A stretch of DNA of 64,000 nucleotides from Hermatobates lingyangjiaoensis (lineage: Eukaryota > Arthropoda > Insecta > Hemiptera > Hermatobatidae). Shown piece after piece: positions 10,300 through 20,982 of the stretch. The first letter of the stretch is position 1, and each line of letters starts with the position of its first letter. The stretch spans positions 1,488,001 to 1,552,000 of the forward strand of contig JAPFBL010001617.1 in assembly GCA_026182355.1 (NCBI GenBank), in the 5' to 3' direction. Under the pieces are notes generated by a model. The model saw only the letters and a list, made by a program, of their open reading frames with translations, did not search any database and was not told the DNA's origin. The translations under genes and the position numbers were made by a program.

Positions 10300-13290
10300 C
10301 GGGAATCTTAAATTTAAATCTGCTATTAAAATAATGTGTACGCATTAACAATTCATTTCCTATAAGATACATAAGCTTTATTTTGTGTTCGACCATCCCA
10401 CAAAACTACTGTGTTAGTGGAGGAAAAAGACACCTTCAGGACTGATCGTATCTATCACCATTGTTATATTAGATCAATACTGTGTCACATATCATTAAAC
10501 ACATTTGAAACCAAAAGTCGTTTACTCTTTGTGAATAAGGGCTCTCATAGAATCTACAGTATGACATACTTTCACTTATGGATTAAGGTATGATTTAGCC
10601 CATATCCGAGAATGTTTATTGGCAGAAGAGCATCTGAATTTCAAAAAAAGTACAAAACTCGATTTAGCCGATCCTTATTAAAGCCGATCAGTTTCTTATT
10701 TATGAGAACAAATCCTGATGTAACTGTTTTTTTTTGAAGGGCAAACAAATATTTTTTGGAAGGGAATAAAATATCAAATTGGTATTCCAAAAGTCAAATA
10801 TTTGTATATGTTCTCAAAAGAAGTTTGTCAAGCGATCCTGACACGTATCAAGTTTAAGAATATATTAACTCCTACCAATGTGAAATCATTACAATCTTTC
10901 TCGGGAACTTTAAATTTCTATCCATCATACATGTAACACTTATTAGAAAATACGGTTTATCTGAGAAAGTTATTTGTAAATATGTACAGCGAGAATGGTC
11001 TCTACAATACAGTGTTCAAAAGCAGAGACAAAATTGTTCGTCTACCCCAATACTTTACCTACTACAGTAGTAAAACATCGTTAACTCAGTCTGTCAATAG
11101 TTCTAAAATTGCCATATGTCAACTTCATATGCATCCATACTATCAATGTAGCTCAGATCATTTTTAGTCAAATTCAAAAAATTTCTTAGTATTGTTTTTG
11201 TGGGTACCTGTTTTTTTCAATAGAATGCATCTGTCACACAGTTCATAGGCCATTAACTCCTATTTTCATGAAACCTATGAAAAAGTTGTCGGTTTATTAT
11301 GTATGTTGTTAACGCTGTTGAAATATAACCTTGAATTAGTAAGCTTAACCTTTCCTTGAAAAGACATGTGTATTACCGATATGTCTCGACCAGCTACAAC
11401 CATGATGAGGATATGAATCAAGTGTCAATGCTATTAATTTACATGTTTATATGTTTAAAGTACAGTTGTCCATTGCGGCTCAGAAACTTAAAGAAAATTA
11501 ATAACCATTTTATTTCAAGAAGAAAACGATCCAGTCTTATAATGTTATTTTGATTGTCTTAATTAATATTCTAAGACCGAAAATAAGTTAGATGATTCGG
11601 CAAAAATGTATTTTACCATAGCAGAGAAACTGCGTGTAATAGACTGCCTATTATTTAAGAACTTAATTAAATTAAGTGTTCTTAAATTAGTATTTAAGAA
11701 CACATTTAGTAGTTCACCCAACGAAATGTTAGTAAATTTCATTCAGCTAATGAAGTTCTTACAATAGGTTTAAATAATATCACAGGTACTTTATACTGGC
11801 CGACTCTACGTGCAGATCTAGATTATCACTGCTTCTTCGTCTGAAGTATCGGAAGAAGCAAAACAAAGCAGCACGACCTTTGTACATAACCTTGAAAAAA
11901 GGTAGTATTGATTATCAGCATTTTGAAAAGAAAACTTAATTTGGTTCGAATATATTAACACAATATTTCTTTCTCGAATATGTCATAAATATTATTATAT
12001 TTTAAATAAATTTTTGGTAACCATTGAATCGTAAATTTTTATGAGTAATGATTCTAAGGAATTCCAATAATGCGCTCAATTATGAGATATTTCTCTTATT
12101 AAGCCGACCCCGTACCATCCCAAGTGGAAAAGGTTTGAGGTAAAGGCCGTAGGCAGTGGAAAAAACATGATAAATAAATGCGCACTGACGGGTCAGATAC
12201 TTATTTAGTATTGTTAATGCATTGCATTATTAGAGTTATTTTAACTCACCTTGTGAAATCCTAATGTCCCGTACATTACGTTCTGTAATTCTTAGGTCGT
12301 CACATAATTTTACTGCATTAGTTTATCGTTTACAACATTTTAAGAACGTTTTAAATTAAAGTCAAAGACAAAAAGCCACTATTAAAAAATGTATCTGATG
12401 TAGAATATGTCATGTCACGAGATAAATCATATTATTAAACACAACCATATTATACGATTAATGAATGACAACATTCAAAGTGTGAGTATACAAAGGAACT
12501 TATGTACTCAAGTCCTTCATCCGTACCAAGAATTAAATCCAGAAGAGGCAGATGACTTTTTATGGTCAAGCCCTTTCACCTCATCCCAAGAAGTAAAGGT
12601 AGATAAAACAGCAGGATGAGCAAAGAGTAGGACCCCACGGAGGAGGCTTTCCATAGCCCTATATAATAACAAAAAGTCACGCAATTACTCAATATCACTA
12701 TGAGAGGCGTGTTTACGAAATGCTTTACACATGCATTTATGCAAAAATGTTACAATGAACACAAGTGGATCAAACGAATCACCAAAATGTTCCAGAAAAT
12801 TTCTAAGGTTTTTAGACTGATCGTTGTCAAATAACTAAACAAACGAAGAAAAAAAGAGAAGAAATTAAGTAGGAGCTCTCTACTACTTAACTCCTCTCCT
12901 GTTTAACGTTTTGTGTTCAGCACTATATCAAAACTAACTCGTTTGAAGTGATATTTTAAGGTCATATTTTTATTCACAATAGCTATTTGAATAATTTGGA
13001 TCGCTAATTAACGACTAAAGAAATTTTAAAATAGTTACAAGTAGAAAAGTAATAATGTAATTAAAAATGAATAATTTAATTAGACAAAGAATAAAAACGT
13101 GATTTCAAGGAGTAATACTCGTTTATCTGTGGTAGTAAAACTTTGTTCTATGAAGTTCTTGACCCTGAACGCCATTTTACCATCCCCTCGTTGAACCAAC
13201 TTTATCCTGTAGCTAATGGAATGTTAATGTACATCCAAAAACCGTGTTTACCGTTTTGAGTAGATCTGATTCATTCTTTCAGCACAGCTT
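10300..13290. other. Intron or intergenic DNA, no recognised gene
   Basis: AT-rich unique-looking sequence. Open stretches here are short (at most 70 codons), have no recognisable motif and no supporting splice sites. A short inverted pair TTAAGAACTTAATTAAATTAAGTGTTCTTAAATT lies near 11655-11700 (split here by position, a palindrome-like core). No RNA gene was seen. Confidence 0.5.
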
Positions 13291-14110
13291 AGTCCCCATA
13301 TGAACGGTCACAGAGCTTCCATTAGCAACATCTCTAATTTAGCCGTCGACACCATTCTAAATCCAATGAAATATGCTTTAGCGACAGGAGCGACAATTCA
13401 CGGCAAATCTCTCCTGAATATAACGGTGTCACACAATTGGTGGAGAAGGGGGAATACATTTAGCTCCTCAGGGTTCGTAGTTCAGTGCACCTGGCCAAAA
13501 CCTTAAAAGGTAAGTTTTTATTGTTTTATTTTTTCTTTTTTTTATATATTTTCTCATTTGTTTACTCAATTAGTTCACATTTATACAAGAGATTTTAAGT
13601 TTATGTGCTTTTTATTACTTTTATGTGTTTGTCAGTTACGTTCTAGCCTAGCCTAATCCTCAAATATTACTATTAACCCTAAAATATTTTATTACTATTT
13701 CTTCCTATTTACTCATCTTCATTTTAACTGTTTATATATTTATACTTAATTGTATTGTTTCAGTTCTCTCTTTTTTTAATTTTTTATTCCTTTATATCTT
13801 TTTTTACATATTATTAAGGTTTCAATTTTGTCTTTTTATTTCTTTCAGTTTTTCAGTTATGCCCTACCTTTACTTCAACTTGTTAATTTCTAATTTTCTT
13901 TTATTCTATGTATACTTACTTTTACCTCTTCCCTTTTAATCTCTCTTCTTAATTATAACCATTACATTCATCTATCAACCTCTTTCTGATTAGACGCGTT
14001 TGGTGTCCGATGGTTACACTGTTGGCGAGCTGTGTATTCCTTCTTCTCTTCCTCCTGATAGTGATTGAACCGAAAACTTGAGACTGTAAGTGTTCAAACC
14101 TATTGTATTT
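13290..14110 (+). mobile_element. PLE B-like 3' end: endonuclease fragment, long UTR, degenerate ribozyme
   Basis: Near 13298-13350 the frame reads HMNGHRASISNISNLAV, the GIY-YIG helix block (R-M-N-G-H-R-A-S-[VI]-x-N-x-S-[DN]-L-[PA]-[IV]) of families B, C and I. It is followed by AT-rich UTR. At about 14050-14092 it shows TTCCTCCTGATAGTGATTGA, ACC, GAAAACTTGAGACTGTAAG. This is the B-type hammerhead with two core changes (CTGATAG, stem II weak). It is old and 5'-truncated. Confidence 0.65.
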
Positions 14111-14114
14111 GCCT

Positions 14115-14250
14115 ACTTGCTCTTGATTCTTGTATTTTCTTTAGTATTGTAAGTCTATGGGAAAGGTTTTATAATGAATCCACAAAGTTGGTTTTGAAAG
14201 TTTGATTTGAGCCTAGAAAACTGAGATATTCCTGATAGACATTTCTAATA
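14115..14250 (+). mobile_element. Degenerate family F end
   Basis: ATTTTCTTTAGTATTGTAAG, then TCTATGGGAAAGGTTTTATA, ATGAATCCACAAAGTTGG and the GAGCCTAGAAAACTGA block align with the F2 end at 46925-47010 and 56700-56790. The hairpin and the GAAACGTTGG box are partly lost. It immediately precedes the F-type coding copy. Confidence 0.5.
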
Positions 14251-14536
14251 TAGATATTCAATGAAAAAGTCCAAAAGACAAATATGTTTAACAGAAAACA
14301 AAACAACAGAAAATCTCTTTCCGAAAAAACGACGGCAACCAGAGATTTTCCGTATCGTTTAATTACTACTGCTGCAGTCTAACGGTGAAAGGTAAAACGA
14401 ATTGGGAAAAGAAAAAAAGTAAGTGGAAAAGAAAACTATCGTGATAACTATGGGAAAACTAACAAGAAACAAGTAATAAAAAATAATAACTAAATATAAA
14501 AAAATAAATAGACCAAAGTGATGACACTGTTGGAAG

Positions 14537-15553
14537 ATGCAGAAACTTATTCTATTTCAAGAACTGAATCAATCTTCAACATTACGTACTAAAGTAAATA
14601 AGGTAGTTGATGAACTTAAAAAGAAGAACTGGATAAATCTTCGTCAAGCGATATTAATGAAATCATATAATGGATTAGCTCTGAGGATATATGGATTAAT
14701 GAAATTGCATAAGACAAATTTTCCTCTGCGGCCAATTGTTTCTTTTAAAGGTAGCCGAACTTATGAACTACCAAAATACGTAGAGAAATATCTAAATTAT
14801 ATTGTTGTCACTAGTGAATTCAATGTTAAAAATTAATTAAAATTTAAAGAAGCCTTAACGAATGAAGTACTAAATGAAAATGTAATAATGATTTCTCTAC
14901 ATGTTCAATCACTTTTTACACACGTGCCAATTGATTTAACTTTTGATTTAATAAATAAGCAATGGGAAAAAATTGAATCCCATATTGCCATAACAAAGGA
15001 GAAATTCTTATCCATTCTAAATCTTATTTGTGAAGCTCGATATTTTATATTTAATGGAGTTATATATAAACAAAAGTTTGGATTACCTATGAGCTCTCCA
15101 ATATCACCGGTTCTTGCAAACATAGTAATGGTTGAATTACTAAAGTATTGTAAAAGTAAGTTAGGCTCAATTGTAAAATTCATGAAACTCTATGTCGATG
15201 ATTTGTTTCTAATTATTGAAAAAAGAGAATTGGATAATGTTTTAAATGTATTTAATTCATATCATAATCGACTTAAATTTACACGTGAGATAGAAAAAGA
15301 TGGCATTCTCCCATTCCTGGATATAAAAGTTATAAGAGAAGAAAATGGTAATATTTTAACCGATTGGTACACGAAACCTACCAGTGCTGGAAGAATACTG
15401 AATTACTATTCTTACCATCCTATGAATCAGAAATTAAAATGCGTTAAGAATATGGTGAAAAAAGTTGTAGAAGTAAGTTCATCATGCTACCTGAATAAAA
15501 ATATGAAAAGGGTAAAAGAGTTACTACAGAAAAATAATTATCCAGAAATTTGA
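14537..15553 (+). pseudogene. PLE family F reverse transcriptase, 5'-truncated, one internal stop
   Basis: The best preserved RT in the window. One frame runs 14537-15553 with a single stop (TAA at 14834). Blocks in order: LRIYGLMKLHKTNFPLRPIV (about 14686-14745, RT motif 2 region), ISLHVQSLFTHVPID (14889-14935, motif A with the SLFTHVP variant of SLFTNVP), FGLPMSSPISPVLANIVM (15079-15130, motif B), LYVDDLFLI (15189-15215, catalytic YVDD intact) and LPFLDIKV (15310-15335), then the thumb. The N-terminal part before motif 1 is missing. In motif A the first catalytic Asp position reads HVQ, so activity would be lost. PLE RTs are the telomerase-related class used in target-primed reverse transcription (family knowledge). 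Confidence 0.9.
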
Positions 15554-15560
15554 TTGAACG

Positions 15561-16112
15561 TTGTTGGTCAAAATATTAGAGCAACAACAAGAGCCAGAAA
15601 ATGATACAAATACTGACTCAGAAGTTCAAGATAGAAAGTTTTTTAAATTTCCATATGTTGAAGGATTGTGGCAACTAATTAAAAAAGTCTTCAAAAGACA
15701 CTTACCTCAAGTTAATTTAGCATTTTATAGCAAAAGAAAAGTGAAATCGTTATTTTCAAATATAAAAGAGAAGATTCCAAAGGAATTACAGAGTAATATT
15801 ATATATGCAATAAAGTGCAAAGACTGTAACAAAGTTTATTATGGAGAAACCAGTCGTTTTTTGAAGGAAAGGAGTTACCAGCACAGTTATTCTATAAGAA
15901 AAAAGAAAATTAATGCTACTGCATTAGCAGCACACAGCATTAATGAAGGCCATAATTTTGATTTTGATGAAATAAAATTAATAACCAAAGAAATGGATGA
16001 ACATAGAAGTAAAACTCTGGAAATGTTATATATTATAAAGGACCAGTCATCCATTAATTATAGAAGTGACATTTCAAATTTAAATAGTATTTATTCGGGT
16101 ATGTTAAGTTAA
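15561..16112 (+). pseudogene. PLE family F linker and GIY-YIG endonuclease
   Basis: An open frame of 183 codons, shifted relative to the RT by the stop at 15553. The linker ends RKVKSLFSNIKEKIPKELQ, then IIYAIKCKDCNKVYYGETSR (about 15798-15857) with the C-x-x-C pair and the V-Y-Y-G-E-T-S-R form of GIY-YIG. Next FLKERSYQHS, AHSINEGHNFDFDEIKLIT (His/Asn block) and HRSKTLEMLYIIKDQ with the catalytic-Glu helix, ending YSGMLS. It looks structurally complete. A second, inverted copy of this EN end is at 36.4-36.7 kb. Confidence 0.9.
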
Positions 16113-16536
16113 ACATTGTTGATAGATGAAACATTGTGTTAGTGAATTTTTGGTTGTCTGGTGAAATTTGGTTACCTTGCTTGGTTATTTCAGTTCAGTG
16201 TCACGTGTTCATTCAGAATACAGTTGTTGTTAAAATCCACATATTATGTTTCTTTGTAAAATAATTTGTAATGTAATACATAGTTTTTCTGTTCCAAAAT
16301 TTATACTTCTGTAAGTTTTCTCACTAACCTATAGTCAAAATTTCCATTGTAATTTCTTAATTGTAACTAATTGCACTTTTATGTATGTTTGATTTTTGAA
16401 TGATTGTATTATTTCTTATATTTCTTCTGTTTTTGTAGGCCTATGAAAAAGGTTTTAAATAAAAACTGAAACGTTGGCAATGAGAGTTTAATTTGAACCT
16501 GAAGAACTGACCGAGTCACGATAAACTTTAGTTCTG

Positions 16537-16550
<14 letters not shown>
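16113..16550 (+). mobile_element. PLE family F 3' UTR and terminal module
   Basis: Continuous with the coding part, it holds about 320 bases of UTR, then the F module: TTTTTGTAGGCCTATGAAAA, the hairpin GGTTTTAAATAAAAACTG, AAACGTTGGCAATGAGAGTT. It ends ATAAACTTTAGTTCTG before (TA)n at about 16535. The module resembles a hammerhead but has CTATGA where CTGATGA is needed. Confidence 0.8.
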
Positions 16551-16559
<9 letters not shown>

Positions 16560-16568
<9 letters not shown>

Positions 16569-16791
16569 TTCATATATATATATTTCACTCAAAATTCGAA
16601 AAAAACGATCCAAACTGGACACAAATCAGCTCGAAAACTAAGAAAAGCAACACACAGAGAAAGAGACAGACTTAGAAACTCAAATTTTCGGATGATCCGT
16701 CTTCAGGAGAAAATAGAAAGGGTGACCAATTACGCCGGAAACAGAACGACAGGAAACCGTCCCGGCAACCCAGACGGTTGCAAATATAACA

Positions 16792-16800
<9 letters not shown>
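16560..16800 (-). mobile_element. Solo PLE end, family O (minus strand)
   Basis: Minus-strand unit from about 16800 to 16570, flanked by (TA)n on both sides (the right tract, 16793-16845, is about 50 bases). The core at 16686-16705 reads, on the minus strand, CTGAAGA, stem II CGGATCATCCG, AAAATTTGAG. Close copies are at 59400-59600 and 24181-24305. There is no coding. Confidence 0.75.
16681..16712 (-). ncRNA. Hammerhead-like ribozyme, family O
   Basis: Minus strand: CTC before CTGAAGA pairs with GAG after the cleavage site (three bases). Stem II is GGATCATCC, then GAA, palindromic AATT, T as H17. U7 of the core is A here, as in several families. The same bases are kept at 59507-59526. Confidence 0.6.
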
Positions 16801-16850
<50 letters not shown>

Positions 16851-16984
16851 GTTGCAATTAATAGTAGATTCTACATTCATGACATTTTTACTCGTCCCTT
16901 CTATTTTCTCTACGATCTTCCTTTGTGAAGGTGATAATTGCCAAAGCAAATTAGCAAACTACACAATAGGTACGTAGTTCAGGA

Positions 16985-17274
16985 AGGCAACTAACAATAG
17001 GGGATAGTTTTTTACTCTTTCTTACTGTACTCCTTTAGACGTCCCTTTCTGGACATTTGTCCTTTCCTGCACTTTCACCCTTTTAAAATACCACTCTTCC
17101 CTCCCAATCTTCTCAACTCCTAACCAGATGTTTTCTGCATCTAGTGTTTCAGTTGGGATTTTGACTCTGACGAAGACCGCTTGTTACGGTTGAAAGATCT
17201 TAGTCTTGTTTTCCCATTTCATATTGTGGTTTGATTATTGACTGTTATTTCACGTGTTTATGTGAAAACTATAC

Positions 17275-17280
<6 letters not shown>
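16985..17280 (+). mobile_element. Solo family E PLE 3' UTR and ribozyme
   Basis: It contains the full E-type UTR: TAGTTTTTTACTCTTTC, a CTTTCTGGACATTTGTCC block, CATCTAGTGTTTCAGTTGGG. Then the ribozyme at 17163-17205 and the tail CATATTGTGGTTTGATTATT, TTCACGTGTTTATGTGAAAA, ending in (TA)n at 17279-17311. Its inverted and partial relatives are at 9424-9613, 24310-24430, 37256-37384, 44655-44835, 45150-45870 and 55801-56090. Confidence 0.8.
17163..17205 (+). ncRNA. Hammerhead-like ribozyme, family E
   Basis: Stem I GACT (17163-17166) pairs perfectly with AGTC (17202-17205). The core CTGACGA (C at position 7) is followed by stem II ACCG-CTTGTTA-CGGT, GAA, the six-base palindrome AGATCT as stem III, and T as H17. 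It is the cleanest combination of stem I and stem III in the window. Confidence 0.72.
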
Positions 17281-17318
<38 letters not shown>

Positions 17319-17329
17319 AGAAATACTCA

Positions 17330-17915
17330 AACATTGTAGTAACTACGACTACTCCGTCTAGGAGACTCTAGGGAAGCTCTTTTTGAAGTAACAAAAAATA
17401 TTAAAAAAATAAAGAGATCAACATAGACTTAGAATAACAGAAGCCATACATATTAATAAAAAGAAGTCATATATTAAAAGAATTAGAAATTAGGTCAAAA
17501 GTTCTGAAATTGTTTAAATCAACCTCAAGTCAATTAGGACATCTCCTAGGTAGCTGCAACAACGACCTTGGTCACTTAACCCTCACCGATTACGAAAACA
17601 ACTTTAATCTCCCAACCCCAGCAACAGATTCACCTTCCTTATATAAAGCTTTAAACTTCAAAATACAGTCATATCTTGATAATGGCTGAGTATAGCAGAA
17701 ACATGTGTTCATTTAGCATGTCGATTGACAATATACTATATTCTGTGGATACAGTAGCAAGACTTTTGTTCAGGAAACTCGAGAAACTTATGAAAAAGCA
17801 AATTTCAGCTAAAATTTTCAACAATGTGTGTATACAGAATGGAGCGCCACGAAAATTTACAAATATGTATATATTTATATTCGTTATGATGGTGACCAAT
17901 AGGAGATAGAGTTGT
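17330..17915 (+). mobile_element. PLE family M: EN tail, UTR, ribozyme-like core, N-terminal coding start
   Basis: The first part (17385-17560) is a broken endonuclease end (QHRLRITEAIHINKKKSYI), homologous to 42473-42720. Then UTR, a hammerhead-like core at 17674-17700 (CTTGATA, stem GCT-GAGTAT-AGC, GAAA, ACATGT), and an open frame MSIDNILYSVDTVARLLFRK followed by LEKLMKKQ and FNNVCIQNGAPRKFTNMYIF. The last part matches the PLE N-terminal block seen in families A, K and L. Confidence 0.7.
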
Positions 17916-18640
17916 AGGTCCATGAGTGCGGTTCATTGAAAGACCCAGTTACCCGCTGCCCAGTGAACCTCTGTTATTCCGCCAATGGGTATAGAGGTTG
18001 CACAGTCCTTCTCTGATATAAGAATATTGGCAGAAAATATGAACCTCACATTGCAGTGAACTCCTGTTTCCTTTCAGACGCCTGAAGATAACCAGAGAAT
18101 GGTTGAAACATGTCGCAAATACCACCACCAGATCAACAGTGCAAAATTTTTCACCTTCAACCAGCCATCCATCAATAGTAATATGTACAATCTGCAGAAC
18201 AAACAAAAGAGAAAACGTAAACTCAACGAAATCAATAACTCGAAGGGGTCTCTATGTGAAGAAGTTAGAGTCAAGTGTCAACATCTTTTAATCAAGAGGG
18301 ACTGTGCACACTCTACCCCCATTGACATGAAGACAAAGGCTACTTTTCCTAGAAGACAAATGAGAGTATGAAGTAAAATAAAATCAATATCCGAAGCAGA
18401 CAATAGAAAAAACCAACACCCAACCACCGAAAAAATCAGAAATAGAAAGGGAACAGGAGTTCACTGCAAAGTGAGGTTCATATTTTCTGCCAATATTCTT
18501 ATATCACAGAGGGGTTGTGCAACCTCTATACCCATTGGCGGAATAACGGAGGCTTCGATGGGGAGCGGGTAACTCGATCTTTCTAAGTACCGCATTCATG
18601 AACCTACAACTCTACTCTCCTATTGGTTACCATCATAACG
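17878..18640. mobile_element. PLE family D: inverted ends around a short insert
   Basis: The arms 17878-18080 and about 18450-18640 are inverted copies (shared: ATTCCGCCAATGGGTATAGA, GAATATTGGCAGAAAATATG, TTCGTTATGATGGT). Between them, at 18082-18108, is a hammerhead-like core and a basic open stretch (NKQKRKRKLNEINN) of unknown origin. The arm is also found alone at about 44870-45010 and in part at 6440-6520. The lack of EN coding suggests a non-autonomous PLE derivative. Confidence 0.7.
18080..18117 (+). ncRNA. Hammerhead-like ribozyme, family D
   Basis: GC before the core pairs with GC after the cleavage site. The core CTGAAGA is followed by stem II AACC-AGAGAAT-GGTT, GAA, palindromic ACATGT, C as H17. 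There is no inverted twin, because it lies in the single-copy middle of the element. Confidence 0.6.
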
Positions 18641-18664
18641 AATCATATATCCTCTCCCCGGACA

Positions 18665-19215
18665 ACTCATAGAAAACAATAAATATATATATATAACTTT
18701 AAATTACACAAAGCACGACACAGAAAAAGAATAAAGAGAACACTTACAGGATTCAATATTTCGAACTGTTGTTCGTCATCAGGAGTAGACTAGAAGAGAG
18801 GACGAAGTGAGAGAGATCTCCCCACGTCGAAGAACGGAGCGTGAATGAAGCAATAAAGAGTCAACCGATGAGAGCAGCACTAGCGTAAAAAAGGAGCTAG
18901 GCACTAAACGTCGGAGAACGGAGATAGCAAAAACAATAGATAAAATTATAAAAATAAAAATTATAAAAAAATACAAAAAAAGGAAATTAAAAAACAAAAA
19001 TGATATAAATATATAAGTTAAAAATAAAAGAAATGACATATAAAAGTTAACGCTTCTGATTTAATCCGGGATCTGATCGGGCCCCCAATAACCATATGTG
19101 GGCCTCCTCAGACGCTCTTAATGTCAAACTACGGTCATCAGTGGTCACTAGCTTAATTATTTGAACAGTAAAGCAGTCATTAAAAGAAAGGTTATGACTG
19201 TTGGCATGGATAGCT
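18665..19215 (-). mobile_element. PLE family P: 3' end and EN fragment, minus strand, cut by a LINE
   Basis: From the right, the minus strand reads the EN end (AIHANSHNLSFNDCF-type block, then TTDDRSLTLRASEEAHIWLL, about 19205-19080), UTR, and a hammerhead-like core at 18759-18782 (CTGATGA, stem GAAC-AACA-GTTC, GAAA, ATAT). It ends at (TA)n about 18683-18692. The EN breaks off at about 19215, where LINE sequence begins. A second copy with the same order is at 43575-43840. Confidence 0.75.
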
Positions 19216-20420
19216 ACAGGAAGCTGTTTGCGCTGACCGACCGATCCTTAACTAATCCGACCGATCAAATAACTGAACGATCCTTTAGAGTACAAGCCAG
19301 AGACACTTTATCCTCGCAGTATAAGATTGAGAGGGGGGTAACCCAAGGCTCCTGTTTGGGGCCTATCCTTTTCAACTTCTACTTGCAGGACTTTCCCAAG
19401 TGGAATAAAAATAATAGAAACATACAGACACTAGAGGGTATCTATGCAGATGACATTTTGGTATCGTGCCGGCCGTACTTCATAGATACCCCTCTAAGAC
19501 AATTTCAACAACATGTTGACAGGATGGTGCAATGGACTAAGGTTTGGAGGGTGAATATTGATCCATCCAAATGCACCTTCACTGTCAACCGGTGCAAGAG
19601 ACTCAGATACACACCTACACTGCGCATCCACGAACAACACATACCCGTAACAAATACCTTTAGGTACCTTGGCGTTACCATTGACAAAAAACTGTCAATG
19701 GTCCTTAAAAAACCATGTGAGCTGCACACTTGGCAAGGCCTACGGAGCCAGGAGTGGCATCTACTATTTGTTACGGCCTGGCTCTGGTCTCTCCCTTCGG
19801 ACCAGGGTGAACCTCTACAAGGCACTTTTAAGGCCAATCGTCGCGTACGGAGTAACAGCCTGGGCTAAGCCGGCGGGTAAGTTGATGAAACGCATTTATG
19901 CGTTTCAGAATAAAACCCTCCGACTTATCCTGGTCGCACCACGCTACGCGACGAACAAGTTCCAGCATAGGGAAGTCAAGCTGGAGCGCCTCTCCAGGTT
20001 TGTCCACAGGTTGGGCAGGAAAGAGGATAAAAGGAATGCCACTTCAACCAACCCTCTGATTGCCATCATTCAGGGTTTATTACCCACTGAAGTGATGCAG
20101 GAGGAAGAGGCTGGGATGACCAGATCTGCGGCTGCTATCGACAGTAATCTAGTAGAGGAACCGGTAGTGGGGCTATGTTGACGCTGTCCTGCAGAGGAGC
20201 CGGGGAGAAGACAAGGAACAGCTTCACAAAGGGAAGAAACGTAGTTGTTAATATTATTTATAGTATTATTATTATCATCATTATTATTATACAATTATTA
20301 TTATTTTATTATTAGTTTTATTATTACTTTGTTACTATTATTATTATTATTATTATTATTATTGTTCTTAATACTACTATATAACATTAATTAATTAATA
20401 CTGTATTAACATGATACCTA

Positions 20421-20463
<43 letters not shown>

Positions 20464-20550
20464 GCTGTTGTTACTAATACTATATTATCCTATTATTAAT
20501 ATCTTTATAATTAGTGTTATTATTATTATTATTACTAAATTTTTATTCAT
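19215..20550 (+). mobile_element. Jockey-like LINE, copy 1 (5'-truncated, RT C-terminal half)
   Basis: A clearly GC-richer block. It begins inside the reverse transcriptase and ends in a (TTA)n-rich stretch (about 20230-20550). The RT frame breaks once (about 19695). The direct junction with PLE P at 19215 suggests insertion into, or recombination with, that PLE. Codon use and base composition differ strongly from the surrounding PLEs, pointing to a much younger or separately derived insertion. Confidence 0.8.
19264..20181 (+). pseudogene. Jockey-like reverse transcriptase, C-terminal half, one frameshift
   Basis: Blocks in order: IERGVTQGSCLGPILFNFYL (about 19330-19390, RT motif B, G-V-x-Q-G-S), IYADDILV (about 19441-19463, catalytic Y-A-D-D), FRYLGVTIDKKLS (19660-19697, the F-x-Y-L-G-[VI] thumb motif of LINE RTs). 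Then in the next frame TLGKAYGARSGIYYLLRPGS, LRPIVAYGVTAWA and a C-terminal tail to TGA at 20181. The frameshift lies between 19690 and 19710. Non-LTR RTs of the Jockey clade share this order (family knowledge). Confidence 0.85.
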
Positions 20551-20982
20551 TCATTCAGTTCAAAATCAGTGCTGTATAAACCGTGATAGTCAACATATCT
20601 GTGTCTGCCTGCTAGTGACAGGTTGTGCTTACTGGCTCTTCGGTACTCCTAGAGACCCAAGGATTACCTCGCTACCTGCTTCAGGCTATTTGGACGCTGG
20701 GGTGTGTGTATCCGGGAGTGAATAAGTGTTTGCACAAAGAAAGCCGACCCCCAATTACTACAGTCGGCAGTGCCTTTTAATCCCCTGCAATCCTCGCTGT
20801 CAACCTCATCACCAGCCGGACTACCTGCAGGCCTTGTTGGAACTCGTTCTCACTGTGCCTTTGTTGACCTTGACTCTTGGTCACAGTTCATCCGTCTGCC
20901 TTAAAAATACGTGGTGGTAACTGACACTCTTTATTTTTCCTTTTGTCCCATTTTCTTTAGTTCTTGCCAGGTTTGTGTGAGT

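Noticed and set aside
12407..12619. 70-codon frame on the plus strand
   Set aside because: No recognisable motif, no splice sites in register and no repeat relatives in the window.
16560..16857. Open frames of repeated Ile-Tyr on both strands
   Set aside because: They are translations of (TA)n microsatellites and adjoining PLE ends, not genes.
18779..19039. 86-codon hydrophobic frame on the minus strand
   Set aside because: Phe/Ile/Leu-rich translation of AT-rich PLE P UTR; it has no start context and no conservation with the second P copy.
20411..20725. 104-codon frame with a poly-Leu start
   Set aside because: The first half is the (TTA)n repeat and the second the LINE leader; not a protein.
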